NCBI GenBank assembly: GCA_019055375.1
Contig: JAHQIW010003914.1
Span: 1-64,000 of the forward strand
DNA from: Parelaphostrongylus tenuis
Taxonomy: Eukaryota; Nematoda; Chromadorea; Rhabditida; Metastrongylidae
Direction of reading: 5' to 3'
DNA: 64,000 nt
Shown here: positions 33,972 through 45,700 of the stretch, in pieces
How positions within the stretch are numbered: position 1 is the stretch's first letter
Layout: each line of letters begins with the position of its first letter
The notes under the pieces: generated by a model
Database searches by the model: none
The model's input: the letters and a program-made list of their open reading frames with translations, nothing else
What the model was told of the DNA's origin: nothing
Position numbers and translations under genes: made by a program

Positions 33972-34555
33972 ATTGTATCAATTGTGCTAAGACTTTCCAA
34001 AGACACTTTGTAGATGACTCATCGCTGAACGCATTTCTGAAGATTTTTCAATCGTCTATTGTTGCACAGTTCGTGGTCTTTTTATTGTGAATGAATGACG
34101 CATTTAAGGAATTCTTAATGCATCTTTGTCAAAATTGTTTATATTGCATGTGTTCATGGTATCTTCCACCTGGTTCGCTAATAGTATGCGATTTGTATGT
34201 CTCGCCTTTTCTTCGAGTTTTGAAATTCAGTAACCTCGTTGTCAAATGACATCTTACTATTCTTGCTCAAACAGAATTCTTTTCTGTGCTTTTCTTTTGT
34301 CCAACAAGCACGATGTTGTTGTTATACGCTTATTTTGTACAAAACAGTACAATAGAGTTCGCATTAGTGGCAAACGTTCCGAAAGTCTTGCTTTCTTTAG
34401 GGCTTGAAAGAGTCACACTGACTTGCATCAACTTAGTCAAGTACTTTCAAAACCAAAGCAGAATAGAAAATATATGGACAAATTCAAATTGTAAAGTAAA
34501 AAGCTTTATTTCACTCTCCGTTTTATTGTTTTGTTGTCCACTAAAGATGTAGACC
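33972..34555. other. No supportable feature
   Basis: No recognised coding domain or repeat. Confidence 0.3.
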
Positions 34556-34559
34556 AGAC

Positions 34560-34950
34560 GCACTGAATCTTACATGAACGTGTGTGCCTGGCTCAGATCC
34601 ATATAAACAGATCCGAGATATGGCGAGAAATCATGCCTGATGAGGAAGCACTCATCTTTACGATTAATATTCGGTTTTTGGTATGGATTCAAAACGGCTC
34701 AACAATATTGCGCGCCGAGGTCTCACGTTTGTGTTCGAGGAGATTGGCGTCTATATCAAAGTCTATCTCCCTATGTAACTGCGTCCTGTGTGTGCCTAGT
34801 GGGGTATTTGATTTGGAATGCGTTGTCGACTAGGTGTTCTGTTATGCGAGCATAACCTAGGCCTTCCAGTTTTGCCAACGTACTCGCCGCCGCAGGCTTT
34901 GCAAGGGATTGAGCAAACTGTACACTTACTCATATAATCACCGCTTTCAC
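34560..34950 (-). pseudogene. Penelope-like element GIY-YIG and tail fragment
   Basis: The minus strand encodes KCTVCSIPCKACGGEYVGKTGRP, of which the core is GGEYVGKTGR. It continues in shifted frame through a GTHRTQLHREIDFDIDANLL segment and TSARNIVEPF, then NRKDECFLIRHDFSPYLGS. The order equals that of the other PLE tails. Frame breaks make it a dead copy. Confidence 0.65.
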
Positions 34951-35332
34951 CGTTAAGACATATTATGCATTTTTTGCTCGATCGTTCAAGCGACTGTGGA
35001 CTAGTTGACGTTTATAATTATTTGGTGGGTATTTCACTAATCGCAAGCAATTAATCGAAGCCTGCCCATTTGAAACAACATCTAACAGGTGTAATTGTTT
35101 CTTTTAAAAAGGAGGGTAACACAAGTGGAAGCTTATTTTCGGTGATTTTTTCGCTTGTGGGCGCGAGATTTCCTCTAAACTAACTGTGGACTGCAGTCTC
35201 ACAGCCATCGAAAATAGCTATTTGCCGAGCCAGTTTTACGGATCACACCCTCTGCTCTCTTCCAGTTCACTTTTTCCGGAGGTCATTTTATTTGACCTTG
35301 CTTGGCGCTGGTATGATGTTACAGATATGCCC

Positions 35333-35515
35333 ACCGACGTAGGGTGATGTGCAAAACTTTTGCGTTAGCCGAGAGTCGAACCCGCATTTCACTCTATCCG
35401 GGATGGCGTGCTTTAACACGTTACACTACTGACGCCTGTTTTTCCTTCACTCTTTCTATCACATCATCTATAACATCGTAGACCGCTAAAGGCGGTCAAT
35501 TAGAAATAATTCTCT
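35333..35515 (-). repeat. tRNA-derived SINE, family B (left of a divergent pair)
   Basis: The minus strand carries a tRNA-like head (cgtcagtagtgtaacgtgttaaagcacgcc), B box 'gcgggttcgactctcgg', then 'gcaaaagttttgcacatcacc'. Upstream (higher coordinates) are 'ccgctaaaggcggtc' and inverted partner sequence. Confidence 0.6.
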
Positions 35516-35599
35516 TTGAGCATCCAAAACGCAATACCTGTCAGCCTAACTGGGTTCAATGTCGATACCGCCTACTTGGGCTAAGGCGTTAAAGGTTGG

Positions 35600-35765
35600 T
35601 TGTTGACAAATAGATGCGTTGTAGCGTAGAAAAAGTGATGGGGAAACAAGAGCCAGTAGTGTGACGGGTTAGAACACGCGCTCCCGGATAGAGTGGGATG
35701 CGGCTTCAAGTTTCGCCTGACCCATAAGCTTTGTGCATCACTCTATAACACTTAGTATCTTTGAT
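35600..35765 (+). repeat. tRNA-derived SINE, family B (right of a divergent pair)
   Basis: Starts with 'gttggttgttgacaaatag.tgcgttgtagcgtagaaa', shared with the 55.3 kb pair. It continues with a tRNA-like head (agtagtgtgacgggttagaacacgcgctcc) and 'gctttgtgcatcactctata'. Confidence 0.6.
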
Positions 35766-35872
35766 TATTGCGGGAAGTAATGAAAATGTTTTGAGAAAGT
35801 GTAGCGTAACGTATGCGGCATTCGCCATTTCCTGAAAAATGCGCCGCACATCTCACATTGTTCAGCATCGTT

Positions 35873-36075
35873 TGAGGAGGTTGGATGCATATCTGGCAAA
35901 AGCAGTGACTTGTAGTAAAGGTGTATGTACCAAGTCACTGCTGCTATCCTCCCAGACAGTTTGATTGCAATTCGCCTAACTCAGAGAGATGGAAGGCTTG
36001 ATGAGCACTGGGTGCGAGATCGAACCGCAGACCACGTCTGTGCCGCAAGGCTCGCTTAACCACTGCACGCAAGTG
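35873..36075 (-). repeat. tRNA-derived SINE, family A (diverged)
   Basis: The minus strand has 'gcagtggttaagcgagcc', the B-box region 'cggttcgatctcgcacc', 'ctcatcaagcc' and 'gataagcagcagtgac'-like blocks, ending near 'catcc'. It lacks the usual 3' end. Confidence 0.55.
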
Positions 36076-36584
36076 CACGGATACGAATTAAAGCGAACAA
36101 AATCCAAGAACATTATCACAACATGCATAACAACAAGGTGACTAACTAGCAGTTGGAACTGAAACTTTACTCAGTGAATACTACTATTTACATTCTCATC
36201 TGTGGATTAAGGAAAAGTACTGAATCATTCGATTTATGTCGAGACTAATAAGTGACAGTTCTGGGAATTCATAAAAGTCAAACTACTAAATGAACAAATG
36301 GCATACGATGGCTCTAGAATTTGACTCCATTCATACCGCTGAGACTGTGCTATCCGGAATTCTGAGCTGCCATGACTAGTCTTGGCTGTCATGATAAGCT
36401 CAAATGGCTTCCTACCCTTATCGATTTTTTCAATTCTGCTTAATCTCTATATGAAACCTCCCTCGTTCAACCTTAGGGCTGAATTCCCTCCAGACACAAC
36501 TGCTACATGTTCTCAAAGATCGCTTCGAAATTGACTTCGTCATAACTTGACATGAGTGCACAAGCGTCGAAGATAGTCACTTTC

Positions 36585-36755
36585 TATTGATCCACATCTC
36601 TCCAACCGTAGACATCTGCTTCGAGTTGTTTGTTGTTCAAAGTAGTCATTGATTGTTCACGGCTGATGTGCTATTAACGAGTGCGCATCTTCTCACATGA
36701 CGGAGTGTCAAATAGTTTTGAGAAGTTACGGTTGGAGATCACTCAATAGATGAAA
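36585..36755. repeat. Short foldback repeat
   Basis: Left 'attgatccacatctctccaaccgtagac' and right 'acggttggagatcactcaatag' are inverted repeats around a ~110-bp centre. MITE-like, non-coding. Confidence 0.5.
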
Positions 36756-37251
36756 TCCGATAATCATAATAAAAAGGTAAAGCGAGACCAATTAATTCTT
36801 TCAAGCCGAACGTTGCAAGGGCAGCCGCGTCGTGTTCGTCGCTCGCGCGGTAGTGGGCTCTATCAATCTTGCCCCTGGAGCACGTAATAACCCAGTGTGG
36901 TGGTTTCGCCTAAATTCAGACCTCTGTTATACACAGAAGAAGTGTTCTCATCAGCAAAAGAAGGAATTCAAGAAAGAAATTTCAGTTTGGCTGTTTTCGG
37001 TTGAACTTTGCCAATGGAATCACATAACATTGACTTTTTCATCAAAACTCATACTGTACATTGTAATACGATACCATTTCATGGATAACAATTAGGAAAA
37101 TCCTATTATTAGTGTACTATAAGAGCTGAAACTTTTACTGAATAGTAGAAGAGGCTTTGTTCAGTCATATGAATAGAAGCTCTACATAACCACTTATACT
37201 CAGTAATGAACTGATAAGGATATGACATGTTTTTGAGGTGTTAGATCTGGC

Positions 37252-37294
37252 GGTATACAGGCTCCTGTTTCGCCCTACTGAGGCTCATCAGTAC
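37252..37294 (-). ncRNA. Type I hammerhead ribozyme, intact core (family 2)
   Basis: On the minus strand: GTA of helix I pairs with TAC. The core CTGATGA is followed by helix II GCCT/GGGC with a CAGTA loop, then GAAA. Helix III is a 5-bp stem (ACAGG/CCTGT) with loop AGC, and the site is GTA, with cleavage at 37,255/37,256. Every invariant position is met and helix III is long enough to fold as a monomer. Helix I is short (3 bp proximal), and its distal part needs a folding program. Confidence 0.75.
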
Positions 37295-37420
37295 TTCGTT
37301 TGGCTATTTTCGGCGATCATTATCATCATCTGACTTGGGATGACTCATTACTCGCTAACGATTACTTTTTGGCGGATCAGTTAGCCCTCAGAAGGTCGGC
37401 TGAACCGAGGGAGGGTGGTG

Positions 37421-37460
37421 ATGATGAGTCCCAATAGGGCGAAACAGTCGCGTGTATACC
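37421..37460 (+). ncRNA. Hammerhead ribozyme, C3 mutated (family 2, right arm)
   Basis: The core is ATGATGA (C3 to A), helix II GTCC/GGGC with loop CAATA, then GAAA, helix III ACA/TGT around GTCGCG, and site GTA before TACC. It is the mirror partner of the intact copy in the same palindrome. The C3 change should impair activity. Confidence 0.65.
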
Positions 37461-37504
37461 ACTAGACCCAACAGCTTAAAACATGTCATATCCTTATCAG
37501 ACTC

Positions 37505-39540
37505 TATCGTTTTGAGCGGGTCTGTAGTAAGCGGTCCATAGAACAAGTATGACTCTCTAATGAATATCATTCATACCTGAAACTTGGAGGCAGCGCCGAT
37601 ACTTCTCCTAAACCCCGATTTTTTGTAAGGAAAAACCACATCCCTACAAGAAAATCGTGTCACCAACTGTTACTCAACACTGCTGCAGTATACTTAGTCA
37701 TATACAACCATGGTAACTTTTGTTTCTAGTGTCAGCAACATTTCACCTTTATACATAGCGACAAATAGATAATTTATGAGTAGTATTGTATATTATCGTT
37801 CAACACTTTTAAATCGAAAAATGCGACATGAATCTTCCTGTTTTGATATCAATTTACTTAGTGGAATAGCGAGCAACGGTCGTAATGTTTCTGAAATAGA
37901 AAATAATGAATGGTTTATGAAGAATTGTGATGCTCACTGCATGCAGTGGAGACTCACAATGCGTGTGCATTCTATGCATTTCTTAATGTAATGTAGAAAA
38001 TTTTTATGGTAACTCGGCGATCTCTTCATCAAAATGTCGTTTCTATATATACCTTCAATTTTATCATATATTATCGATGGGGTTTGCTTGGAATCAAAAT
38101 TTACCTTATAATAAGAAAAGAATCCGCAGTGTACTTAAAACTGCAGATTTCAAATGCAAAAATTTATCTTTTTGCCCTAAGGAATACGTAGTATGAAGAT
38201 CGTACAACAAATCAAGCTTATCATCAAAATTAGAATTTTTCAAGCTACCGAGTCACTCGAAAAGTGCAAACTAAAAAAGAGATAGGTGTTATATAACAGT
38301 TTAAAATATATTCGTTTCCAAAGGATATGGTCTTTTCGTTGAAACATTGGAGTTTTTCGACATTTGGACGGTGTTTCTGCGAAAATTATCCTCATAGAAG
38401 CCATTTCAATGATACTTCATCACTTTATGATGATAATACCTCTCAGATCCCCAATTTGCTAAAAGAAATCTCTCGATTCCATCTAGACGTGAGCAAACGC
38501 AAATCCGCGTTTTCTGAATTACAATACTTGAGTCAGATTTTACGCCGCGCGGCGTGCTGCGAAACGTCCAACCTTGGCCTGAAACAGTGAAGACGTAAGG
38601 TGTATACCAATTTTTATTAGGTGCGCACAGAAGCTCTACAAATGACTCCTATTCAAGTTCCTTTTTCTACGACATTTAGATAACAAGCATAAAAAGTCGT
38701 CTAGCGCATCACCAGTTTCCCTGTAGTACACGCACAATCGTTGACGTATGAGTAAATAAACATTTAGAGTTAGTCAACCTCCGTCTAAGATAAATGTTTA
38801 CAGACAAGGAACGCAGACGACCTTTTGTCATCAATTGATTGAGCGAAATTATATGAATCTTCGTTGTAATGCAAGAGATACACTATTTCTTGTGTGTAGC
38901 AGATACTTCAGCGCTTAGGCGAGCTTATTTTCTATCATAGAAGAAAATGGCGGATTTTCTTTGCTAGACGTTTTGAGCTTGTTATTCCTGAACTATGCAT
39001 ACATCTGGGCTTTAACTTCAGTCAGTGGTAAATGTTACTTCACACCTCAACACAAGATTCATTTTATCAATAGAGAGCATGGGAATGAATGAATCAACTG
39101 GCTTGCAGTTCAGCTGAGAGCAAACACTCGCTAACACGTGGCCTCGCTGTTAACGTCTCATTTGTACCATGTTCATCTTCGCTATTGTGAGTTACTCATC
39201 GATTCGTTTACAAAATTTTTATTGAAGTATAGACTTCTGATAAGAGCGACAATACCAAAACGAATAGACGCTTCAGATTCCGGCTGCTTCAATAAGCATG
39301 ATGTTTACGTGGCCGATCGAATGATTATCAACAAAATTGCGTAACTCTCAAAAATCTCTCATCTGAACTACAGCAATTACATTGCGTTATCTGTTTCTCT
39401 AGAGAGATTTAGTCGAACCCAGCTGTATCCTTAACTGCTGCACCTAAATCCAAACTGATATTTACACAATTAAAAACTGGGTACTAGCCCAACAAATCAA
39501 AATGGATTTTTGTATTTATCTCATGGATGTGCCTATTTTG
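37505..39540. other. No supportable gene
   Basis: No further cysteine-module exon or signal-peptide exon for the gene beginning near 39.5 kb could be recognised here. Short frames lack motifs. Confidence 0.35.
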
Positions 39541-39542
39541 AG

Positions 39543-39708
39543 TTGCCGTTAATCGGAGAAGCCTATTTGTCATGCGGTTACTGTCCCAGTGGCTATCAGT
39601 GTGACAATAATACTGGAGTATGCCGGCGTTTCCGTGAAGAGTACGGCGATCTGAAGCAGTTCTCATGTGGTGTCTGCCCTCAAGGCACACTTTGTGACTC
39701 TAACACTG
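39543..39708 (+). CDS. Exon 1 of those found (two cysteine modules)
   Basis: Encodes SCGYCPSGYQCDNNTGVCRRF and then CGVCPQGTLCDSNTG, ending phase 1 at ACT-G before GTAAAT. The start is uncertain: AG acceptors lie before 39,543 (phase 0) and 39,559 (phase 1). Homology to later modules (G-C-x-x-F-x-L-P) begins about 17 codons earlier than the second, near 39,526, where the expected AG reads AT (tttatctcatgg). Confidence 0.7.
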
Positions 39709-42700
39709 GTAAATTGATCACTGCTTATCAACTAACTGAAATGGAAGCGACTTTTTCTCGATAAGCCATTTTGAAATTGCTAAATACTGTTATTACCAAC
39801 CCCAAAACGGCTCATTAGGAAAAAAAAGGCACTGATTTATCCTAACTATGCCAGGCAAAAGATACTCATTCCTGAGCGTTCAAACGAAAGCCAAATTTTT
39901 ATTTTAATTTTCATGAGTCTCTAAACTATGAACATTTCTTACACCACCGAATTTAGGTGTGTGCCGGACATTTCGCTTGCCTGGATACGATGACCAGGTA
40001 TGGATTCTTCTTTCTCTGATTGCCTTGCCTTTTCTTAGGTTATTTAACCCCTGAGGAACCTCATATACCAAATATGTAGCACGACTACTTGAAGGTCTTT
40101 CTGGCTAGACAAAAATCTTTTATCAATATTGGGTGTTTCGCACTCAATTTGTTTGATTTACTTGGATGGAGCTCGATATGGCTCTTCACTAAAGCTTTAC
40201 TAGTCTTAGTATTAGTTAGCCCAACTCTCGGGAATTTTGGTGAAGTAGTCGGGCTATTTGATAAGCTATCATAGAACGCTTCAAAAGCGAAAAGAAGGTC
40301 GGACTTTACGTCTAAAATGTTACCGCGTCGCTTAGGCGTCGTAGATGGTATATTGATAATTATAGGTAAAGCAGAGATATCTTTTCGTTACATAAAGAAT
40401 GGTATAATGTGAGTGAACCTTTTATAAAAGTTTTTTGATATTGAAAGCGACTACTTCTCTTGCAATCCATTTTCAGCGTAATACCACGTCTTTGTGAAAA
40501 GAGGATCTTTCAACCCTTATTGGCAATTGTATTGTCTCTCTTGCGAGAACGTAGCTTGAAAGCGCATTTTCTACAAATGGGCATCTTTAATAGCGCTTCA
40601 TGTAGCGGTAACTGTAGCATGTAGCTGGTGTACGTATAAGAAAAACGCGCATTCAATATTGCATAGAGTACGGTTCTTCTCCTATTAGCACACTATTCAG
40701 AAAGTAAGTATTTTTTGCTCTTTCCGAACATTTTAGTAATCATTCTATAGCTTAACTCTTCAAAATTTGAAAAGCGCATTTTTATTTGGAAGGCTTCGAA
40801 ATTACACTGTAGCAGTAAGAAGAAAATGTTATTTAACATTGAAGCATCTTTCGATGAGCAAAGCTTTTCCTCAAATGGTCTAACAGTGTCCGATAGCATA
40901 AATTTCGGTAAGTTTAACATATGTTTTGAAAAACCCAAAAATTTTTTTTATTGCGCTGCAACACTGGAATTAAGATTCCATTTCACATGTCATGCGTATG
41001 CCTCCCACGTATGTGGATGGCTTTTGCAACATTGGCATCAAGCCGCCGCCCTTCAATAACCAGTCGATGGTTTAAATTTCGGGGATTTCTACGGTGTGCT
41101 TGCCCGTCAAAAGAAGTATCTTCGCGAGCTGTAGCAACAACAATAAACTTGTGCTGCACATTTGAGTATTTTTCGTTCAGCGTAGGTTTCTCTGAGAATT
41201 TTATAATCATTCGGTAGCGCAGAATATAATGATTCCAATGATACACCTGGTTTATCAAAAGGTCTTCTTGACGCGTCGTTACAGCTCAAAGAATATTGAG
41301 TTTAAAATTCGGCGCGCATCGCACAGCACTTATCAATTGCAGTGCGCGATTTTCACGATGCCCGAGTGCGAAACTCACTCTTTCAGCTGTAACAGCTCAA
41401 TAGGAGGTCTTCTAAAAAGTTAAGAATATTATTGAAAATGCTGAGATTTGTGTTATCGAATGGTAATTGAGACTCTGAATGAAAAGCCTGCGGCGAAAGA
41501 TGCCCAAATGTGAAATAAAATTCTCTTTTTACTTTTATAGTCTAAAATAGAAACCATTTTGAAACCAAAACATACCCGAAAAATTCACCATATTCAAACT
41601 GTGATATAAATACTAATACGTCAAAGAGTAATGAAAAATAGTTTTTTTTAAATACGGGTGCGGACAGGGAAAAAAACCGGAGAAAACTTATGCTACCGAA
41701 GTGATACATGAATTCCGAAAATTCTTGCAAAACGGAGCAAAACCTTAATCAAACACCGAAAATGCGCAATTCGCTATACGCGCATCGACTTCTATAGCGG
41801 TCCCTTAGAGGTTCACAAACAATTTGAGCACGACGAAACAATATAAAGAGGAATGGATGATGCTTCACTGGCTAACATTTCAGGTTTCACCATCTCGATG
41901 TTCTTATATCACTTGCCCCACAGGTTATCTATGTGACAATAATACAGGAACGTGTAGAGAATTCAGGTAAATCAATTCTTACAGTATTGAAGTAGACAGA
42001 ACATCAAAGCGTTCGTCATGAATACCAATTATTGCTGATGGACACTAATTATGCAAAGCCTCAATCCTATAATTTCCAATTGCTTTCGTTTTATTGGAAA
42101 TTATCTCAACTATTTGATGACACATTTCGAAAACATTGAGTAGCTTATACCGAAGTCAAAAACATAGGCACAGCATAATTGGAGTTGAATCATGTAACAA
42201 AAAAAATAATTTTCTTGGTTTTTTCAAATATCCGAAATTAGAAAGCCGAAGAGGCTTTACTGATATAGATAAAGGATAAAGGATAAAGCTCTCGGCGTTG
42301 ATCAATCCCTGAGGGATGCGCCATGCATTCGACTTCAATTTTTTAACTTCGTTTTGAGGTGATTGAATGCATGTCTAGCCTTTACAATGACTCGCGGAGG
42401 CCTCCCGCTGAACCGAGTCAGTGCTGCTTATCCTCCCAGACAAGTCTAAGACCTGTCTGGTACCAATTTACCGACCCCGGAGGGATGGATGACTTGGTGA
42501 GCCATGAGCGCGAGATCGAACCATTGACCTCGTGTGCGAGGCAAGACACCTCTAACCACTGTGCCACATGCGCTCTACTGATATAGATAGTGTATAAAAA
42601 CGTAAGTATAGGAATTGAAGGAGAGCGTGCAGCGCAATAGTCAGAAGTGCACATGCAACTTTTGGTGTTCGATCCTTTCCGGCTTTCCGCGATCAACACC

Positions 42701-45700
42701 TGCTCTGTCCTCTTAGGTTTCACAAAAAGCTGTCAGTCATCTCCAGAAGATTTCTTTACAGATTTTCGCCTTTCCTTCACTCTGCGCTGCTGAAACATAT
42801 ATTTTAATTCATGAAATGGGCGACATTGGTATGATTTCATAATTTTTCTAGAAATATAAGGGAAATGAAGCATTCCAGCATTATCTTGATTGTCCTACAC
42901 GTATTTCTTTGCGAGTTCAAGGCACTAGCTGTTTGCAAATTGTGCCGTCCACTTTAATGCGGGTCAAAATCATGCTATCTGATACACTTGGATGTAAATT
43001 AGGGTGCTGTCTCAAACAAGCAATTTCTTCATATGATTTGGAAAAAGCTTAATATCTGGCTACGAGTATAGTGCTTCTTCCTAAAATCCTGCCGGTAAGC
43101 CGTGTATAGGACTAATCGCTGAAAACATGATACATAAAGAGATTTCATGGCTTCAACGTTGAGTACGAGAATCATGAAGCTTGAATCACGTGGCTGTCCC
43201 ACGCTTTTTTGATAAGGAAAGAGTACGGGAAGATCCGCACTTACAACTTAATCACGCCATTATCCAAATCAGCCACTGGCATCAAGACGATGTAAGAGGA
43301 AGACTTCGAGTGAAGTCAGCAGATCATAATAAAAGTGGGAGCTGAGCAAAACTAGTAATCTCGCTTTCTTCTTAGTCATGTTCTAATTCTATCGGTGCTA
43401 TGAGCAGTCACTCGTTAGAGGAAATGATATGGGAAACACAACTGGCATTGGACCCTGTCAGATTAAAGCTTCAGCAAAAATCATAATATTTTGAAACTCA
43501 ATATCAAAACATTGTCATTGGATTCCATGATGCGAGACCATTAAAAGGCGCCATTGCACGGTGTTTATGGTATATGGTATCGTTGAAAATCGCTCCTCAT
43601 AACATGTGATAATAGATTAGGAGGCCGTATTGATGCCCTCATAAGTAAGACTGTGGTAATGGAAAACATTTTATCTAACCACTAACCACCTATAGTGCAA
43701 AACGTTTACTGAAGAAATGGTTGAACTAATGCTAGTTTCATTTCAACTGCACCCCAAGAGTTCTATATCGAATTGCAAAAATCTTCCAGAAAGCGTTCTA
43801 CAAAAATTGCACAGCGGACTTCACTATGTTGAAATGAAACGATTAGCATATGTCTGAATAATTCACAATGACAAAGGAAAAACAGCTTGCAATCGCGAAC
43901 AATCTCGTTAGGCACCGAAATTTTATTTGAGGATATTAAAGCGAAGCACAAGACAAATGACTAAATCGATGTTTCTCCCCAGATGGTTTTCCAAAAGCTT
44001 GCAATGTAGCGAATCACCGCCTCTATCGCTTATAGTCTGCTTGTTAACAACGATTGTAAGGAGGACTATCACAATAGTACGGTTGACACTAAAGCAAATG
44101 TGGCGGACTCAAGCAGAATTTTCGTTACCATGTGAGGAAGGGCGAGAAAGAATTATCAAGGGCATTATGAGAAGAGCTACATAACCGTTGTGAAATTGTA
44201 AAGTTGCATTCGATTATGCAGTATTACAGGGCGTGGATAGAAGATGCTGAAGTTAAAAAAGTGACAAGAAAAGTTGGATATATAAAGGTGAAAAAATCAT
44301 GCGCAACGTCGGCTGTTCACTACTTGCTCAACTACGGCGGTCGCCCTCTAACATCCTGATGTGGCTCCTACTATCGAAATAAACGATGAAGATTTCTATA
44401 AGCAACATGACCACCTATATTCAAAATCTTTTGCCGCTATGCTCATTTGCTTCCATTTTACGATATGAAGGCTGAAACGTTTTCCGTTGTATAGCTCGCT
44501 ATGCTCTGCTGTCGGTCGACATTTCCAATGTCCTTGGTTAGGGAAAAATTAGCCTCGAACAATCCTGGCTTGGCTATTTATATGTTAACTGCGCTAATAT
44601 AGTATTACTGGTCAGTGAAGAATATCCACTTTTTCTACTGATGAAGGAAAATGAAACCAAGAACACAAAGCAGAGTTATTGACATACATAGGTGCTGTAT
44701 GTGCTCTACAACCTTCTCCTCAATTCGCTCACAAGAATGTTCATATAAATGAGGTAAATGTTCTTCGAAATATGTAGGATCTCGAAGAGGATTTGTCACA
44801 TTGAATCGTATCTTTGTTTCAGTTAGTTGTTTCCCTTCTTAGCATAAGAGCAGCGAGCCAAGAATTATTGTTTGTACTTTCAATTGTTTCATAGCAAAAA
44901 AAATTTAGGTGATAGCTAAAATACCAGGGTAGTAAGACTCATATAAATAATACCCTGCGGTATATTTATTCTGAGTTACATATTTCGCTGACGAGAACAA
45001 TTTTTCGTTTCTCCTTTAGTCTTATATATCATGTAGTACGTCAGGCACACTACATTAAACTCAAAAGCGGTGAAGATATTATCTAACACCATTTGTAAGC
45101 CTCTTGAGGCCTTTTCAAATCCTTCTCCACCGTCTTGTGTCGTAATATGTTTCCAAAAAGTGGTTTCACCGTACCGATGCTGATACTGACTACTAAATTG
45201 GAAATGTCTTCACTGTGACAGTGTGATTGGATTGCGCATTATGTGTTATCATTCATTCATGTGAATATTGTTTTTGCATAACAGGAGAATAGCTACCACT
45301 CAACAACATTGCGTTTCTCATGGAACTAACTGGTGATAACTCTGCTTGAGTGTTTGTCTCTCAAGTGTTACCAGACTTCGATCATTAAAAGTTAATCGGC
45401 TTTGTGGATTGGATCAATATCTTTCTTTCCGAGTGCTCTCAAAATCTCACTCAAAATAATATGATATGATAATATATTTTCAGCCTTCCATAAGTTTCTT
45501 TATGGCACTTATACAGCTCAGGAGACGTATTTGGGCATTACAGTCTTGTCAGTCACACGGTGTTTTTCACTTACGTCAGTTCCGCGTAGAGAAAACCCCT
45601 ACATAGAATAATCAACGCCGAAATCTTTACACTTGCCGCTAGGCGAAAAGAACCTCAGCGGGCAGTGTTGTACACTCTGGTAAAACATTATTGTCATGCC

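Larger units (their letters stand above)
37220..37500. repeat. Palindromic hammerhead repeat, second family
   Basis: The outer arms 'tgataaggatatgacatgttttt' (37,211-) and 'aaaacatgtcatatccttatca' (about 37,477-37,498) are near-perfect inverted repeats. Inside, each arm carries a hammerhead: minus strand at 37,252-37,294 and plus strand at 37,421-37,460. No ORF. The family differs from the 317-bp array in helix II, helix III and flanks. Confidence 0.7.

Noticed and set aside
34630..34660. CTGATGAGG on the plus strand resembling a hammerhead core
   Set aside because: No GAAA box or helix II partner follows, and the stretch is explained as the antisense of the PLE tail codons (KDECFLIRHD).
36940..36965. 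Minus-strand CTGATGAG near 36.95 kb
   Set aside because: No GAAA box follows and no helix I or II forms.
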